Assembly: GCA_004431415.1 (NCBI GenBank)
Contig: QPMI01000536.1
Location: 18,651-82,650 of the forward strand
DNA: 64,000 bases
Direction: 5' to 3'
Source of the DNA: Cyanophora paradoxa
Taxonomy: Eukaryota; Glaucocystophyceae; Cyanophorales; Cyanophoraceae
Shown: in pieces, positions 9,888-19,800 of the stretch
Position numbering within the stretch: position 1 is the stretch's first letter
Layout: each line of letters starts with the position of its first letter
Position numbers and translations under genes: made by a program
The notes under the pieces: model-generated
Databases searched by the model: none
What the model saw: only the letters and a program-made list of their open reading frames with translations
Told to the model about the DNA's origin: nothing

Positions 9888-10669
9888 ATGGGCGACTTGG
9901 ACGAATTTGTGGCTGGTGAAATGATAAATCCCCTTTCCGCGTTTTGGCAATTGGCAAATCTGCTACTGGTAAATCAGAGGCTGTCAAGTACTGGCTAAAG
10001 CAGCTTCATGATGCCAAAAAGATTGATGTCGTTCTTGTTATCAGTGGAACTGCTTTTAACAACTTTTGGAACAATGTAGCAAGTGTTCAGCTTGGCAAAT
10101 GGGATGCTCATTACATTGAAAAGGTTTTGGAAGATCGACAACAGAAAATAGAAAAGGGAGAGCCGATTAATCAACTCTTAGTTGTACTGGACGATCTAAT
10201 TGATAATGACTTGGTCGATCTCACTCGCGATAAAATAATCAACAAATTGTACTCTATGGGCAGACATTTGAAAATATCTATTATCTGTATCACACAAAAG
10301 CTAAGGAAAGTCTCATCGACCATTCGCGTCAACTCAGATTATGCTATGTTCCTAAGCGCTGCCAATAGAAAGGAGCTTGAAGCCATTGAGGAAGAATACA
10401 ATATAATGCGGGACAAAGATGTTTTCTATAAAATGTTTGAAGAGTACGTACATTCCTACCAGTTCCTAATTTGGTCATCTGCCGATTATTCTGTAAAATA
10501 TTTCGTAGATAAAGCGGATTTGGTCAAAGATTTCCCATTTCCACGGTTCCACAGGAAACCAAAAAAGAAAGAAGACGAGCTTAAACCACCAGAGAAAGAA
10601 GAGGGGCGCAAAGAAGTGAAAAGCCAAGTTCATAGTAATAAGTTAATGCGATATAAACGCGGTCTATAA
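9888..10669 (+). CDS. FtsK-HerA/A32-type genome-packaging ATPase, frameshifted near the start
   Basis: Walker A is AIGKSATGKS, Walker B is LLVVLDDLID, and a sensor-type strand reads SIICITQKLRKVS, as in A32-like packaging ATPases of Polintons, virophages and large DNA viruses. The catalytic frame has no ATG before Walker A (the first start-like codon is TTG at 9944) and a stop at 9917. In another frame the ATG at 9888 gives MGDLDEFVAGE. Joining them requires one extra A near 9919-9922 (GAAATGAT from GAAAATGAT), so the natural start is probably 9888 with a single-base deletion. The enzyme pumps the genome into the capsid. The C-terminus is Lys/Glu-rich. Confidence 0.8.
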
Positions 10670-10697
10670 AAATATCTCTCACTTTAATAAAGACACA

Positions 10698-11431
10698 ATG
10701 CCCCCCAAACGCAAAATAGGCATCCCTGCTGGGGCTGTTGGTTATTCAGGTGGTGGTAACAATGGCTCCATTAACACAGACCCGCTTAAATTCAATGGAA
10801 TGAATGAGATAAAGCCCTCACAACAGCAAGAGGATCCCTTAATGCCGCCTATGAGGAATCTTTTGATGACAAAGCCCCACAGACGTCCACCAGTGATCAG
10901 CTCAACATCTCCCCTGAAGCTTCTAAAATGAAGGCTGTAGGTGAGGGTGCCAGGCGAATTATAGGTGCTGCTGATGATAAAGGTCTTGGGCTCCAAGATC
11001 TATCACTCACTCGCAAAGGTGAGGGTCTCAGTAAAGAATCCGACAAGGTTATCCAGTCTATGGCGGGTGAAGTCACATACAAGACTGCTCCCACCCAGAA
11101 TATTCATCGAGTTCCCAAGGCTCAATGGGACGAAATGACTGCCAAGCTTAAAGATCTGGAAGCCAAATCAAGTGCCTTAGAGCAATATGTAACTGAGAAG
11201 AGAGAGAGATCCAAACTCAAGGAGATGCTAAGAAAGGAGGTGTTCAAAATGGGGATCACTGGGATTCCAGATAAACAGTTTATTGCCAAGAAAGAGAACC
11301 AAATTGATGAGCAAGCTGTTGATGAAATGAAAACAAAGACCCAAAAGGGGACTATTGAGCCAGGTGCTACAAAGGCTGAGGTGGACAAAGGTGTAGCCCC
11401 CACAGTGTATAAACGACGGGTTTGGCTTTGA
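10698..11431 (+). CDS. Unrecognised viral protein, frameshifted
   Basis: Starts MPPKRKIGIPAGAVGYSGGG at 10698, after TTTAATAAAG. The initial frame ends at 10931. The sequence makes better sense if it changes frame near 10835-10845 (CCCTTAATG, apparently one A short), because the other frame then reads NAAYEESFDDKAPQTS onward without a stop to 11431. The body is Lys/Glu-rich and probably helical, with a likely coiled coil around EMTAKLKDLEAKSSALEQYV. The tail ends VYKRRVWL. The position after the ATPase, in the morphogenesis cluster, suggests a virion or assembly protein. No catalytic motif seen. Confidence 0.5.
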
Positions 11432-11459
11432 GAAAAAATAAACGTTTTTTCTATTATAA

Positions 11460-11690
11460 ATGGATGATACCATCAGTCTGGTTGAGTTCACCGTTGATAG
11501 TCCTGTAAGTGAGAGATATATTAAGAGCGCTTTAGCAAACCAAAAAAGATACAGGGAAGACCCAGCATATAGAGAGGTTAAGAAACAACAAGCCTTGGCA
11601 TCATATTATCGCCGAAGGGCACAAAAAGATGTTGTGAGGCCTATAGGGAGGCCAATTAAATATTATCAGACTACTGAGAGCAGCAACTGA
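11460..11690 (+). CDS. Small basic protein with GRP motif, possible DNA-binding
   Basis: 76 residues from the ATG right after CTATTATAA. The core QKRYREDPAYREVKKQQA is followed by YYRRRAQ and RPIGRPIKYY. The arrangement (R.R..DP.(F/Y)RE..K, then a G-R-P tail) repeats in the minus-strand protein at 16533-16724, so these may be paralogues. GRP flanked by basic residues resembles an AT-hook. A role in DNA binding or core packaging is inferred only. Confidence 0.5.
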   Translation: MDDTISLVEFTVDSPVSERYIKSALANQKRYREDPAYREVKKQQALASYYRRRAQKDVVRPIGRPIKYYQTTESSN

Positions 11691-11715
11691 GTTATTTTGT
11701 CTCGTTAATAGTAAG

Positions 11716-12141
11716 ATGTGGCAATGGCTCCAACAATTGCTGGATATGTTTCATATACATGTGACCAGCAATTATAAATGTAGCTGTTGCGATACTACTA
11801 TTGACGTCAGCATTGGATCTTCCTCCCCAAGTGGATCCAGGAGGAACTCTTTGGATGTGGTGATGGGCAGGGCTGGCTCGCATGAGGGGCAAAGGGAAAG
11901 TTTGGAGCCTATTGGAGAGGTGAATGGCGCGGAATTGGTTGAGGCTGTAAATAACGCATTGGATGAGTACCAAGGGCAGCTACATGTTCAGGTTAGGCCT
12001 TCAACACCTGAAAGGGGGAACGTTTACGCATATGGGGATCACTATAGGGAGGCTCAAGACGCTTTCAGCGACGCGGTGATCAGGGCATACCATTTAAGGG
12101 AGCAGGTTGAACACATCACTGGCCATCAGGGAGGGTATTAA
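11716..12141 (+). CDS. Hypothetical viral protein
   Basis: 141 residues. The N-terminus MWQWLQQLLDMFHIHV is amphipathic/hydrophobic, and a CSCCDTT cysteine cluster follows. The middle is Ser/Gly-rich and the C-terminal half (VEAVNNALDEYQGQ, then YREAQDAFSDAVIRAYHLREQ) is helical. The 3' end overlaps the convergent gene at 12116-12352 by 26 bp. No family recognised. Confidence 0.45.
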   Translation: MWQWLQQLLDMFHIHVTSNYKCSCCDTTIDVSIGSSSPSGSRRNSLDVVMGRAGSHEGQRESLEPIGEVNGAELVEAVNNALDEYQGQLHVQVRPSTPERGNVYAYGDHYREAQDAFSDAVIRAYHLREQVEHITGHQGGY

Positions 12142-12352
12142 TCTCGTTTCCAAGCATGAGGAGATCGTTTGATATTTTTTGTAAAGCTGCTTTGATATGT
12201 GGAGACAGGGGGGCTATTCGATGACCAAGGTTGTACAGTTCTATAGAGACGCGATGTATGGAGTCACTCAATTCAGGGCTTGGAGACGTCAGCGCCAGAT
12301 GTGAGAGCTCAAAGGATATTTCTACAAGGCGAGTATGGATGGGAGTTGTCAT
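12116..12352 (-). CDS. Hypothetical small helical viral protein
   Basis: 78 residues starting MTTPIHTRLVEISFELSHLAL. Leu/Ile are spaced as in two amphipathic helices (ISFELSHLAL; SIELYNLGHRIA). Convergent with, and overlapping, the preceding gene. Last gene before the non-coding repeat island. No motif; the call rests on the open frame and helix-like periodicity. Confidence 0.35.
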   Translation of the reverse strand: MTTPIHTRLVEISFELSHLALTSPSPELSDSIHRVSIELYNLGHRIAPLSPHIKAALQKISNDLLMLGNEINTLPDGQ

Positions 12353-12689
12353 AATAATCTACTTTTAGGCAGCATAAAAATGCGAAAGGGGCATTTCTGC
12401 GTAGAGCTTGATGAGAGCTTCACAGGAAAAAAAAGAGCGCTCAAAACGGCCAATCTGGTGCCGAGATATTCGCGTTTGAAGTTCCTTAAGTGGCTCTAAT
12501 TGAAAGTTTTAGAAACATTCTTATAGAGCTCTATAAGGAAAAAGCCGCCTACTGCTGTACGGTAGGCGCGAGGGCTCTACCGGTAGGCGAGTAGGCAGGG
12601 CCCTACTGTTCTACCGCCGGCGGACTGTGCCTACCGGTCTGCGGTAGACACACGGGCTCGCCTACCACTGCGGTAGGCTGGCTCATATA

Positions 12690-12838
12690 TATGTATATGA
12701 TATATATGAAAAAAACCAAGTTTTGGTAAAAACTACAGCGCCGTTATCGCCATGACGCGGCGAGTCCGGAAAGCTATGTTATATATATATGTCATGTGAC
12801 ATTATGATATATCATATACATATATAACTATGGTATAT
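12690..12838. repeat. Direct repeat, copy 1, flanking the minisatellite
   Basis: About 150 bp: ATGTATATGATATATATGA, A-run, TACAGCGCCGT.ATCGCC, ATGACGCGGCGAGTC, AAGCTATGTTATATATATAT, GTCATGTGACAT, and an AT tail. Copy 2 at 13202-13348 is nearly identical in the same orientation. GTCATGTGACAT is a palindrome. Confidence 0.8.
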
Positions 12839-12950
12839 ACAAGTCGCTCAAATTTAAGTCATATAAGGTCTTATAAGAGTTGTCTTATATCTTATATGGT
12901 CTTTATAAGAATTCTTTTTCAAAATCTTATATGGTCTTATAAGATTTAAT

Positions 12951-13195
12951 GTGCGTACTTTAGCTGGTACGCAGGCCACTGTGCGTACCGTAGCCCAGTA
13001 CGCAAGCCACTGTGCGTACCGTAGCGCAGTACGCAGGCCACTGTGCGTACCGTAGCGCAGTACGCAGGCCACTGTGCGTACCGTGGCGCAGTACGCAGGC
13101 CACTGTGCGTACCGTAGCGCAGTACGCAAGCCACTGTGCGTACCGTAGCGCAGTACGCAGGCCACTTTGCGTACCGTGGCTCAGTCCGCGCGAAC
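12951..13195. repeat. 31-bp minisatellite, about eight copies
   Basis: The unit is GTGCGTACCGTAGCGCAG followed by TACGCAGGCCACT. Each unit contains an inverted GTGCGTAC/GTACGCA pair, so it can fold. Copies are contiguous, without unique spacers. Outer copies are degenerate. Confidence 0.85.
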
Positions 13196-13201
13196 GTACA
13201 T

Positions 13202-13348
13202 ATGTATATGATATATATGAAAAAAAACACGTTTTCGCACTAACTACAGCGCCGTGATCGCCATGACGCGGCGAGTCTGGAAAGCTATGTTATATATATA
13301 TGTCATGTGACATCATAATATATCATATACATATATCATTATGGTATA
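13202..13348. repeat. Direct repeat, copy 2, flanking the minisatellite
   Basis: Second copy of the unit at 12690-12838, same orientation, with scattered substitutions (for example ATCGCCATGACGCGGCGAGTCTGG against GAGTCCGG). Confidence 0.8.
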
Positions 13349-13523
13349 TATATGGTATATGCGAAACTGAAAATATTCGTAGCTCGTCACCAGATCATCG
13401 TAGGGCTATGATATTGGGGTCTATAAATATCTACTTTGTACGAGGAATCCAACGGTGATAGCGGCAAGGAGTGAATCGGCGAAATTGAAAAGAGGTTCTG
13501 GAATTTTATTTCAACCTTTCTCT

Positions 13524-13835
13524 CTATGTGGCACGTCGCTGTTCCAGCTTCTTGCGGAGACGGTCAGCAACAAGTATGGGGACATGACCCTTTTTGAATT
13601 CGCTGATCTTCTGCTGCTCACTAATAAATCCAGCACTAAGATAGCTTCTCTGTTGAGCCTTTCTTTGCCCCCTTGACATTTGGAAGAGGGATAATCCTCT
13701 TGCCCGAAGCCTCGCATCCAAAACCATGTCATCATGAATGGTTATTGGGGGCATTGACTGTCTCTTTTTCTCAATGGCTGTCTCAAGCTGAGCACTCATT
13801 TCATCATCTGGGATGGTAGTATTATTGTGGTTCAT
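13524..13835 (-). CDS. Hypothetical basic viral protein
   Basis: 103 residues from the ATG at 13835 (MNHNNTTIPDDEMSAQLETA). The C-terminal half is rich in Arg, Lys and Gln (MSRGQRKAQQRSYLSAGF; VADRLRKKLEQRRAT). It is the gene immediately downstream of the TVpol-helicase on the same strand, past a large hairpin, with a palindrome just before its start. No family recognised. A nucleic-acid-binding or regulatory role is possible. Confidence 0.5.
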   Translation of the reverse strand: MNHNNTTIPDDEMSAQLETAIEKKRQSMPPITIHDDMVLDARLRARGLSLFQMSRGQRKAQQRSYLSAGFISEQQKISEFKKGHVPILVADRLRKKLEQRRAT

Positions 13836-13844
13836 GGCTCCTAT

Positions 13845-13861
13845 TTGGTATACTATACCAA
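13845..13861 (-). promoter_or_regulatory. 17-bp palindrome just upstream of the 13524-13835 gene
   Basis: TTGGTATACTATACCAA has perfect 8-bp arms around one central base and lies 9 bp before the start codon of the minus-strand gene. Position and symmetry suggest a binding site for a dimeric regulator overlapping the promoter. The partner is unknown. Confidence 0.45.
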
Positions 13862-13920
13862 GATGTCTTTAAGTGGTGTTGGGGAGGTCCTGAACAACCA
13901 AAAGGCAGGAAGGCAGGGGA

Positions 13921-14059
13921 GGTAGGGCAGGTAGGGCAGAAAAAGTGCCCTAATCGAAAAAAATTTCTCAATGGCCAATCTTCGTTTTTTAAAAACACAA
14001 ACTCAACTTCTATAAATTTTTTTCGATTAGGGCACTTTTTCTGCCCTACCTGCCCTACC
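13921..14059. terminator. 46-bp perfect inverted repeat (large hairpin) after the TVpol-helicase gene
   Basis: Arm 1 (13921-13966) is GGTAGGGCAGGTAGGGCAG followed by an A-rich stretch with GTGCCCTAATCG. Arm 2 (14014-14059) is its exact reverse complement. A 47-base AT-rich loop lies between. It starts 8 bp beyond the stop codon of the minus-strand gene ending at 14067. It could end transcription or shape the RNA 3' end. It could also be a remnant of an inverted terminal repeat or a small foldback element. Confidence 0.8.
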
Positions 14060-14066
14060 TTCCCCC

Positions 14067-16418
14067 TTACTCATCTACATCCTCCAAAGACATCAATTTT
14101 ACCCCACTGAAACCTCTAACACCAGAGGATATACCTTTCTTCTGTCCTATATGTTTCTCATACTTAGCACCCATTCTCTCCAGCCTATCTCTAACCTTGC
14201 TTACAGTAATGTTGAGCCTCTTGCTTCTGATAAATCTTGTAACATCATCATTTGTGATGGTATCATCCCTGTCCCCTGTAATGATGAAGAACTCCTTCAT
14301 GATCAGCAGTTCATCACCACCTTCCAACCTGTAGTTCTTGATGTCCTCCAAAACCCTTCCATATGGCTCAAATTTCTTGGGTTTGTAGGCTTGGAACAGC
14401 TCATACATATAGGCATTCATGATGTCCTCCTGTTGGCACAACATCTTGATATCATCCCTTGCCAACTTGAGGAATGGCAGCTGGAGGGCATCCAATGTCT
14501 CTTGTGAGGCGAATTTATTTGGATGTTTGATAACCACCATATTCTCATAAGCATCAGCAGGTGACATCTGTGTGAGATCATTACACATCATATACAACCC
14601 ACTTTGAACCTTAAAATTAACCTCATCTCTGTAATTCTTTCTGGCACATAGGGTATCACCACCACTCACAAACTTCTTGATCATGTTGCCATTAATCTTG
14701 ATGTTCTTGTCTTCAACATCAATTGTCATCTCTTGAGTGAATGTAAGCCTGGCAAATTCGCTATCCAGCATCCAAGACAGCTTCTTTTGCTCATCTCCAT
14801 GTCCAGTTCTTGACATCAGGAAGTTTTCACTATTTACTGTCTTGACATATCCATGCCCAAATGTAGCTTCATTTAGGCAAACACTCACACCCTTTCCACA
14901 ATCTCTCTCACCAACACTCACCCCCCATAGCTTGTCACCCACTTTTCCAGCCATCATTCTGGAGATCAGCCCAAGGTACTGGGGAGCTGCTTCCTCTCCA
15001 AAAATTGGATTAAGAATCACATTATAGAGAGTGTCCAAAGCCTCAGTAGATGGTATCTTGATGGAACCATCTTCATGGACTGGAAAATCTCTTTCTACCC
15101 TCACACAGGTCATAACCTCAGGGCAGACATCATAGGGTTTAAATTGCTTGGATGAGAAATCATAGACACCATTCCTGAAGCAAAGCTTCCCATTGGTGGA
15201 TTCCCACATATCCTTGACGAAAGTAGGGGAGTCTACAAGCTTGGCAAGGGTTGCCTCAATGATGTGTTTGGCCTGAGCCACATTCCCACTGTAAGGTTCC
15301 TCCTGCCCCATTGGGCCCAACTTACATATGTTGGATGTCAGTGCCATCCTCATTAGAGTGCTTTCAACCTGCTTCTTGTTTTCAGTCCACAGGTTGTCAG
15401 TCTTGACAAAGACCCTCCCCTCACACTTCTTGACAATGTGCTTGATGTCATCCATGAAAAGCTGTGAGGCCTCATTGTCATCTTTGGCAAATCTGGCAGG
15501 GGCACCATCCTCAACATCTTCAAGATCAGGAGGCACTTGGAATCCTGACATCATGTGCTTGATGATGAGATCTACCTTGTAGCCTGTCTGGGCTTGAATG
15601 TAGATGGAGGCATCCTTGAGGCAGCTGATGATCTTTGGATCTTGGCGCACCATACACCCATCAAAGACCAGCACATCAACCTGAAGGCCAATGGAGCTGA
15701 AGTACTCACACATTGCCATTAGAACTGTGTTCTCCAGAGAGCAGAGCAGCATGTTCATGGTAGAGCCAAGAACATTAAAGTTGTTCTCCTTCTTCCTCTT
15801 GGCAATGGCATGGAATTTGACCTCCTTTGTGGCCACCAGTTGATGGATGTTCACAATCTCAGCTTTGAGATCAGTGAACCACTTGTGACCTTCCAATTGC
15901 TTGGAAATGTCTCTTCCAGCACCTCCATTGATGATGCTGAGGAGACTCTGCTTACAGGTTTCCTTGTCCTCTCCACTAATTGAGCAGATCTCATCCAGAA
16001 TTTGTGCTCTATTCTGGACATAGCTGAGGAGGGTAGGACAGGCAATACCATTTTTCTGGCAGTACTGAAGCAGCAGCACAGGGTGACAGTTCACAATGTC
16101 AATATCCTCATAGAAATCCCTTGAGATGGTGTGGCGAATTTCCCTACAAATGCCTTGGAGACTGGGGTGCTTTTCACCCACAAAGTACCTCCCAGTGTTG
16201 TGTTTGGCCTGTTTGTAGGTACAGGTGTGGGATCCATTGGCAGATGTCTCCTTGTAGAGCTTTTTGGCCAGTGTCTTGGTCTGGGTCTTGTCAGTACAAG
16301 CCCTGAATTGAAGCTTCTCAAAATTCTCCAGCACCCACCTGAGCTTAGCTTTGTGGATGCGCTCAGTGAGAGTGAAAGTGTGGCCATTGGGGTTGGTTGA
16401 GCTGAATGAGGGAGCCAT
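14067..16418 (-). CDS. TVpol (family A-like polymerase domain) fused to SF3 helicase
   Basis: 783 residues, uninterrupted, ATG at 16418. The N-terminal ~300 residues match the transposon-viral polymerase (TVpol) pattern: DIVNCHPVLLLQYC (107-120), NGGAGR (164-169) and LVFDGCMV (250-257), with a central helix MNMLLCSLENTVLMAMCEYF. The C-terminal part is a D5-like SF3 helicase: a Walker A variant GERDCGKG (503-510), Walker B RLTFTQE (about 557-563) and motif C LYMMCND (608-614). This architecture is known from virophages and Polinton-like viruses and acts as primase/polymerase-helicase. It lies divergently from the pPolB gene, with a small gene between. Finding it beside a complete pPolB is unusual. 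Confidence 0.82.
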   Translation of the reverse strand: MAPSFSSTNPNGHTFTLTERIHKAKLRWVLENFEKLQFRACTDKTQTKTLAKKLYKETSANGSHTCTYKQAKHNTGRYFVGEKHPSLQGICREIRHTISRDFYEDIDIVNCHPVLLLQYCQKNGIACPTLLSYVQNRAQILDEICSISGEDKETCKQSLLSIINGGAGRDISKQLEGHKWFTDLKAEIVNIHQLVATKEVKFHAIAKRKKENNFNVLGSTMNMLLCSLENTVLMAMCEYFSSIGLQVDVLVFDGCMVRQDPKIISCLKDASIYIQAQTGYKVDLIIKHMMSGFQVPPDLEDVEDGAPARFAKDDNEASQLFMDDIKHIVKKCEGRVFVKTDNLWTENKKQVESTLMRMALTSNICKLGPMGQEEPYSGNVAQAKHIIEATLAKLVDSPTFVKDMWESTNGKLCFRNGVYDFSSKQFKPYDVCPEVMTCVRVERDFPVHEDGSIKIPSTEALDTLYNVILNPIFGEEAAPQYLGLISRMMAGKVGDKLWGVSVGERDCGKGVSVCLNEATFGHGYVKTVNSENFLMSRTGHGDEQKKLSWMLDSEFARLTFTQEMTIDVEDKNIKINGNMIKKFVSGGDTLCARKNYRDEVNFKVQSGLYMMCNDLTQMSPADAYENMVVIKHPNKFASQETLDALQLPFLKLARDDIKMLCQQEDIMNAYMYELFQAYKPKKFEPYGRVLEDIKNYRLEGGDELLIMKEFFIITGDRDDTITNDDVTRFIRSKRLNITVSKVRDRLERMGAKYEKHIGQKKGISSGVRGFSGVKLMSLEDVDE

Positions 16419-16532
16419 TCTACAATAGGGGTGAGATAATTATTTCAGTGAACTATACCCTTAAGTACTTTTCGAAAAAAGGAGTAACTCAAATCAATTT
16501 TTCGGACCCCCCTCCCCCCTGCCCCCTCCCCC

Positions 16533-16724
16533 TCACACATAGGGATCCCGCTTTCTCGGCCGCCCCCTCCTATCCGGGGTCGCCTCCTCAAACAGATACC
16601 TAATACACAGGAGAGCCCCAGCCTTGTATGTGCTGACCCTCACGTATTTTTTGTGGAGCTCGCGAAACTCTGGATCGTTTTGGATCCTGCGCCTGATGTA
16701 CCTCATTTGCTTGGTGTACGCCAT
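16533..16724 (-). CDS. Small basic protein with RGRPRK tail, possible DNA-binding
   Basis: 63 residues from the ATG at 16724 (MAYTKQMRYIRRRIQNDPEF); upstream in-frame codons are ignored because they run into the start region of the divergent polymerase. It has RRRIQNDPEFRELHKK, then RRGRPRKRDPYV, an AT-hook-like end. It shares the R..(D/N)DP.(F/Y)RE..K plus GRP pattern with 11460-11690. A chromatin/DNA-binding accessory role is inferred. Confidence 0.5.
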   Translation of the reverse strand: MAYTKQMRYIRRRIQNDPEFRELHKKYVRVSTYKAGALLCIRYLFEEATPDRRGRPRKRDPYV

Positions 16725-16872
16725 TGCTTGATGTGTTCCCCTTATAGTATAGTTGAGATTTCTTTTTAAATAGGGGTCGCGGGGTTTATTCTCATTGAGC
16801 GCTGCGAATTGTCCACAATATAAACATTTAAAGATTATTTTCGTACCTAGATATAAGTACAACCCCCCAACC

Positions 16873-19800
16873 ATGCCCCGCCCCAGCCACTACCAAATTA
16901 AGGAGCTTCAGGACAAGATTCTCGGGAATCTGGCGTTCCTTCTGGCCAATCACTCCATCAGTGAAAGTGAATATGAATCTTATATTAAACAGACCAACAA
17001 GAAGCTCAAAGGGCTTCAAGCTCTCAATCGAGAGCTATTAGGGAAAATCGACGCCCTTGATGAGACTGATCGCCTTGGCCACATTCAAGTCGAACAAACT
17101 ACCACAACTCAAGTCAGAGGAGATGAATACACTACCTTAATAAATGAACATCGTGCTCTTAATAATAAATACATTGATTTCACGATCAGGGCTCACCACC
17201 AGATCCTGACCACTCAAGAGTTTATAGACACCTACTCTGAGGAACTCCACACAAGGCTCCAAGATGCCATCAATTCACAGATGTCGATTAAAACTCGCTT
17301 TACGTTTGTCTGTCGCTTTTCAAAAGCAAACAATTCGAGAGATTTTATTACCAAGCACATTTACAGCACCTATGCTATCATGACAAGATCTCGAACCCTC
17401 ACTAAAGAAACTGCGAAATTAGCTAAGGAATGCCAATCGCAAATTAATGTCACAGACAGCTATAAACTCCAAAGCATTGAGGCTTTGAGAGTGATTGTTC
17501 TGTCCTTTAAACCCATCTCAGGAGGTGCTTTTATCCCACTCCCAGAGTGGCTCAAAAATAAAAGAGCCATTGTCAATGTTAATAACAAGGACAATAGGTG
17601 TTTTGAATACTCCATCCTGAGCTATATTCACAAGGACGAAGTAAATAGCCACAAGCGCAATGAGACTTCCCAATACAGGAGGTGGTTCAGAAAAGAACTA
17701 AATTTCGAGGGCATTGAGTTTCCTGTAAAGGCAGATGCTGATACTATTGATCTCTTTGAAAATCTCAATCCAGCAATCTCTGTTAATATTTACGACCCCT
17801 CTAACTCTACAGAAGAAATTAATCTACTCCACAACAGCTCCTCAAGGAACAGGAAACACCAAGTGGATCTGCTGCTAATTACAGACGAAAATGGTAACAG
17901 TCATTATACCACAATATTCAGCATGTCCAGAGTCTTAGCTAAAAATGATAAGCAGCGACTCCATTTCTGTAAAACCTGTTCCAACCACTTCAAGACTGAG
18001 GAGAAGCTTCAATCCCACATTCAAAGCAAACGTTGTGTGGATTGGAAGACGAGTGCTGGAGAGACCCCAAAACAACCCACATTCATTGAATTTGGTCTTA
18101 AACATCTCTCAAAGACTGTATTCCTCCCCGTGATTGCCTATTGCTATTTCGATTATGAAACAGATATTTCTGGTATGTTCAAGATCAAATCAATCTCACT
18201 GACAGCTCTTCATAATAATAGAGTAGTACTCACTAAAACCCACTCCAACATCTTTGAGCTCCTGAGTACCCTCGACAGCACAGCACCAGAGCTATTCAAA
18301 GCCCTATTTACCAACATCCCAATGTCACTGACCAAAGAGCAGAAACGTACCCATTACCTTGCTAAAACCTGCTACATCTGCCAAGGTGATTTCACCCAAG
18401 ACAATTATAAAGTGAGGGATCACGACCACCAAACTGGCGATTTTGTAGGCACTGCTTGTCGCAAATGTAATCTCCACAGACGCACCAGCAATCTCACCAA
18501 GATTCCCATAGTGACCAATGATCTGTCCCTATCTGGAACGCAGATATTCAAGGCAGTCGCCTTAAATCCCGAAAAAAGGGTGGAAGTCCTCGCGAAATCG
18601 TTTGACAACTACATGTCGATCACTTGGGGTTGCTTTAAATTCATTGACATCAAAAACTTTATTGATTATGGCGTCCAGAATGTCAATGACCTTCAAGAAA
18701 AGTTCCAGCTTTTCCGCCAGAAATCACACAAAACTTTTGGGATGGACGCTGCCCACTATGTCTCAAGTCCAGGGCTTTCGTGGGACAGCATGCTATCGAT
18801 TACCAAGCCCAAAATCGAACTCCTCTCCAACCTTGATATGTACAACATGGTTGAAGGCATGATCAGGGGAGGCCTTTCGATTATGAATCATAAATATGCC
18901 AAAAAGGAAAGGGACAGACACATTATATATTTGGATGCCAATAACCTATATGGATATGCCCTGTCCCAAAAGCTACCCCTCTCGAATTTCCAATGGCACC
19001 CAGAACCCTCAAATTACGACCTGTCATCAGCAGAGGGGGCCATCTTAGAAGTTGACATCCATTATCCCCAGCACCTCCATCAACTCCACAAAGAACTGCC
19101 TCTTGTCATCAAGAGAACAGAAGATGGGCTACAAGCAGCCTGCGAAGACATATCCAACTTTGTGGTGTCGAAACCTTTGCTCCAATTCATGGTAGCACAA
19201 GGCTTAAAGGTCACCAAAATCCACAGGGTGCTAACATTTACTGAGGCTGCCTTTATGAAGCCCTACGTCGAATCCAATGCCCAAAACCGCAGAGCAGCCC
19301 CTTCCAAACCCGAAAAGGACTTCTTTAAAATCATGAACAATAGCCTTTTCGGCAAAACCATTGAGAAAGTGAGAGGAAGGTCTAATGTCAAGATTGCCAC
19401 CAACGAAAAGCAATTTATGAAATACGCCAGATCGCCCCTACTCAAAGCAGAAACAAGACTAAGCGATTCAGCAGTAGCCTTCGAAATGCTACAGAAAGAT
19501 GTCAAGTTAGATAAGCCCATAGCAATTGGTGCGTTTGTATTGGATCTTGCCAAGCTGCGCCTATTTGATTATTATTATAACACCATCAAGCGGAAATGGC
19601 CAGACTGTAAACTGCTTTTTACTGATACAGATTCGCTTTGCCTTCAAATAAATTCGAAAACTATAGCAAAAGACCTACAAGACATTGACACCCACCCCAC
19701 AGAGCTTGGCAAGTTCAAAGATGAGTTTGAGGGCAGAACCATTACTGAATATGCTGGGGTAAGGCCGAAATGTTACAGCATTAAAACAGATGATGAGGAA

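Larger units (their letters stand above)
12353..13523. other. Non-coding repeat island inside the viral element
   Basis: No gene. In order it holds: palindromic GGTAGGC/GCCTACC sequence (about 12540-12680), resembling host repeats near 29800-29900; a first ~150-bp unit (12690-12838); AT-rich CTTATATGGTCTTATAAGA repeats (12855-12945); a 31-bp minisatellite; and a second copy of the ~150-bp unit (13202-13348). It separates the morphogenesis genes from the replication genes and looks like a later insertion of host-type repeats. Confidence 0.6.

Noticed and set aside
12951-13195. CRISPR-like array
   Set aside because: Units of 31 bp are contiguous with no unique spacers, in eukaryotic DNA; it is a minisatellite.
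14151-15582. Plus-strand open frames opposite the TVpol-helicase
   Set aside because: The minus-strand gene has all SF3 and TVpol motifs; the opposite frames are shadows without motifs.
16500-16550. Copy of the right-end hairpin arm (CACACATAGGGAT) as an internal terminal repeat
   Set aside because: Only 13 bases match, and here they encode the end of the small GRP-tail gene; likely chance.
16795-16872. N-terminal extension of PolB from TTG at 16795
   Set aside because: An ATG at 16873 opens a family-like protein, and the extension overlaps the divergent small gene's upstream region.
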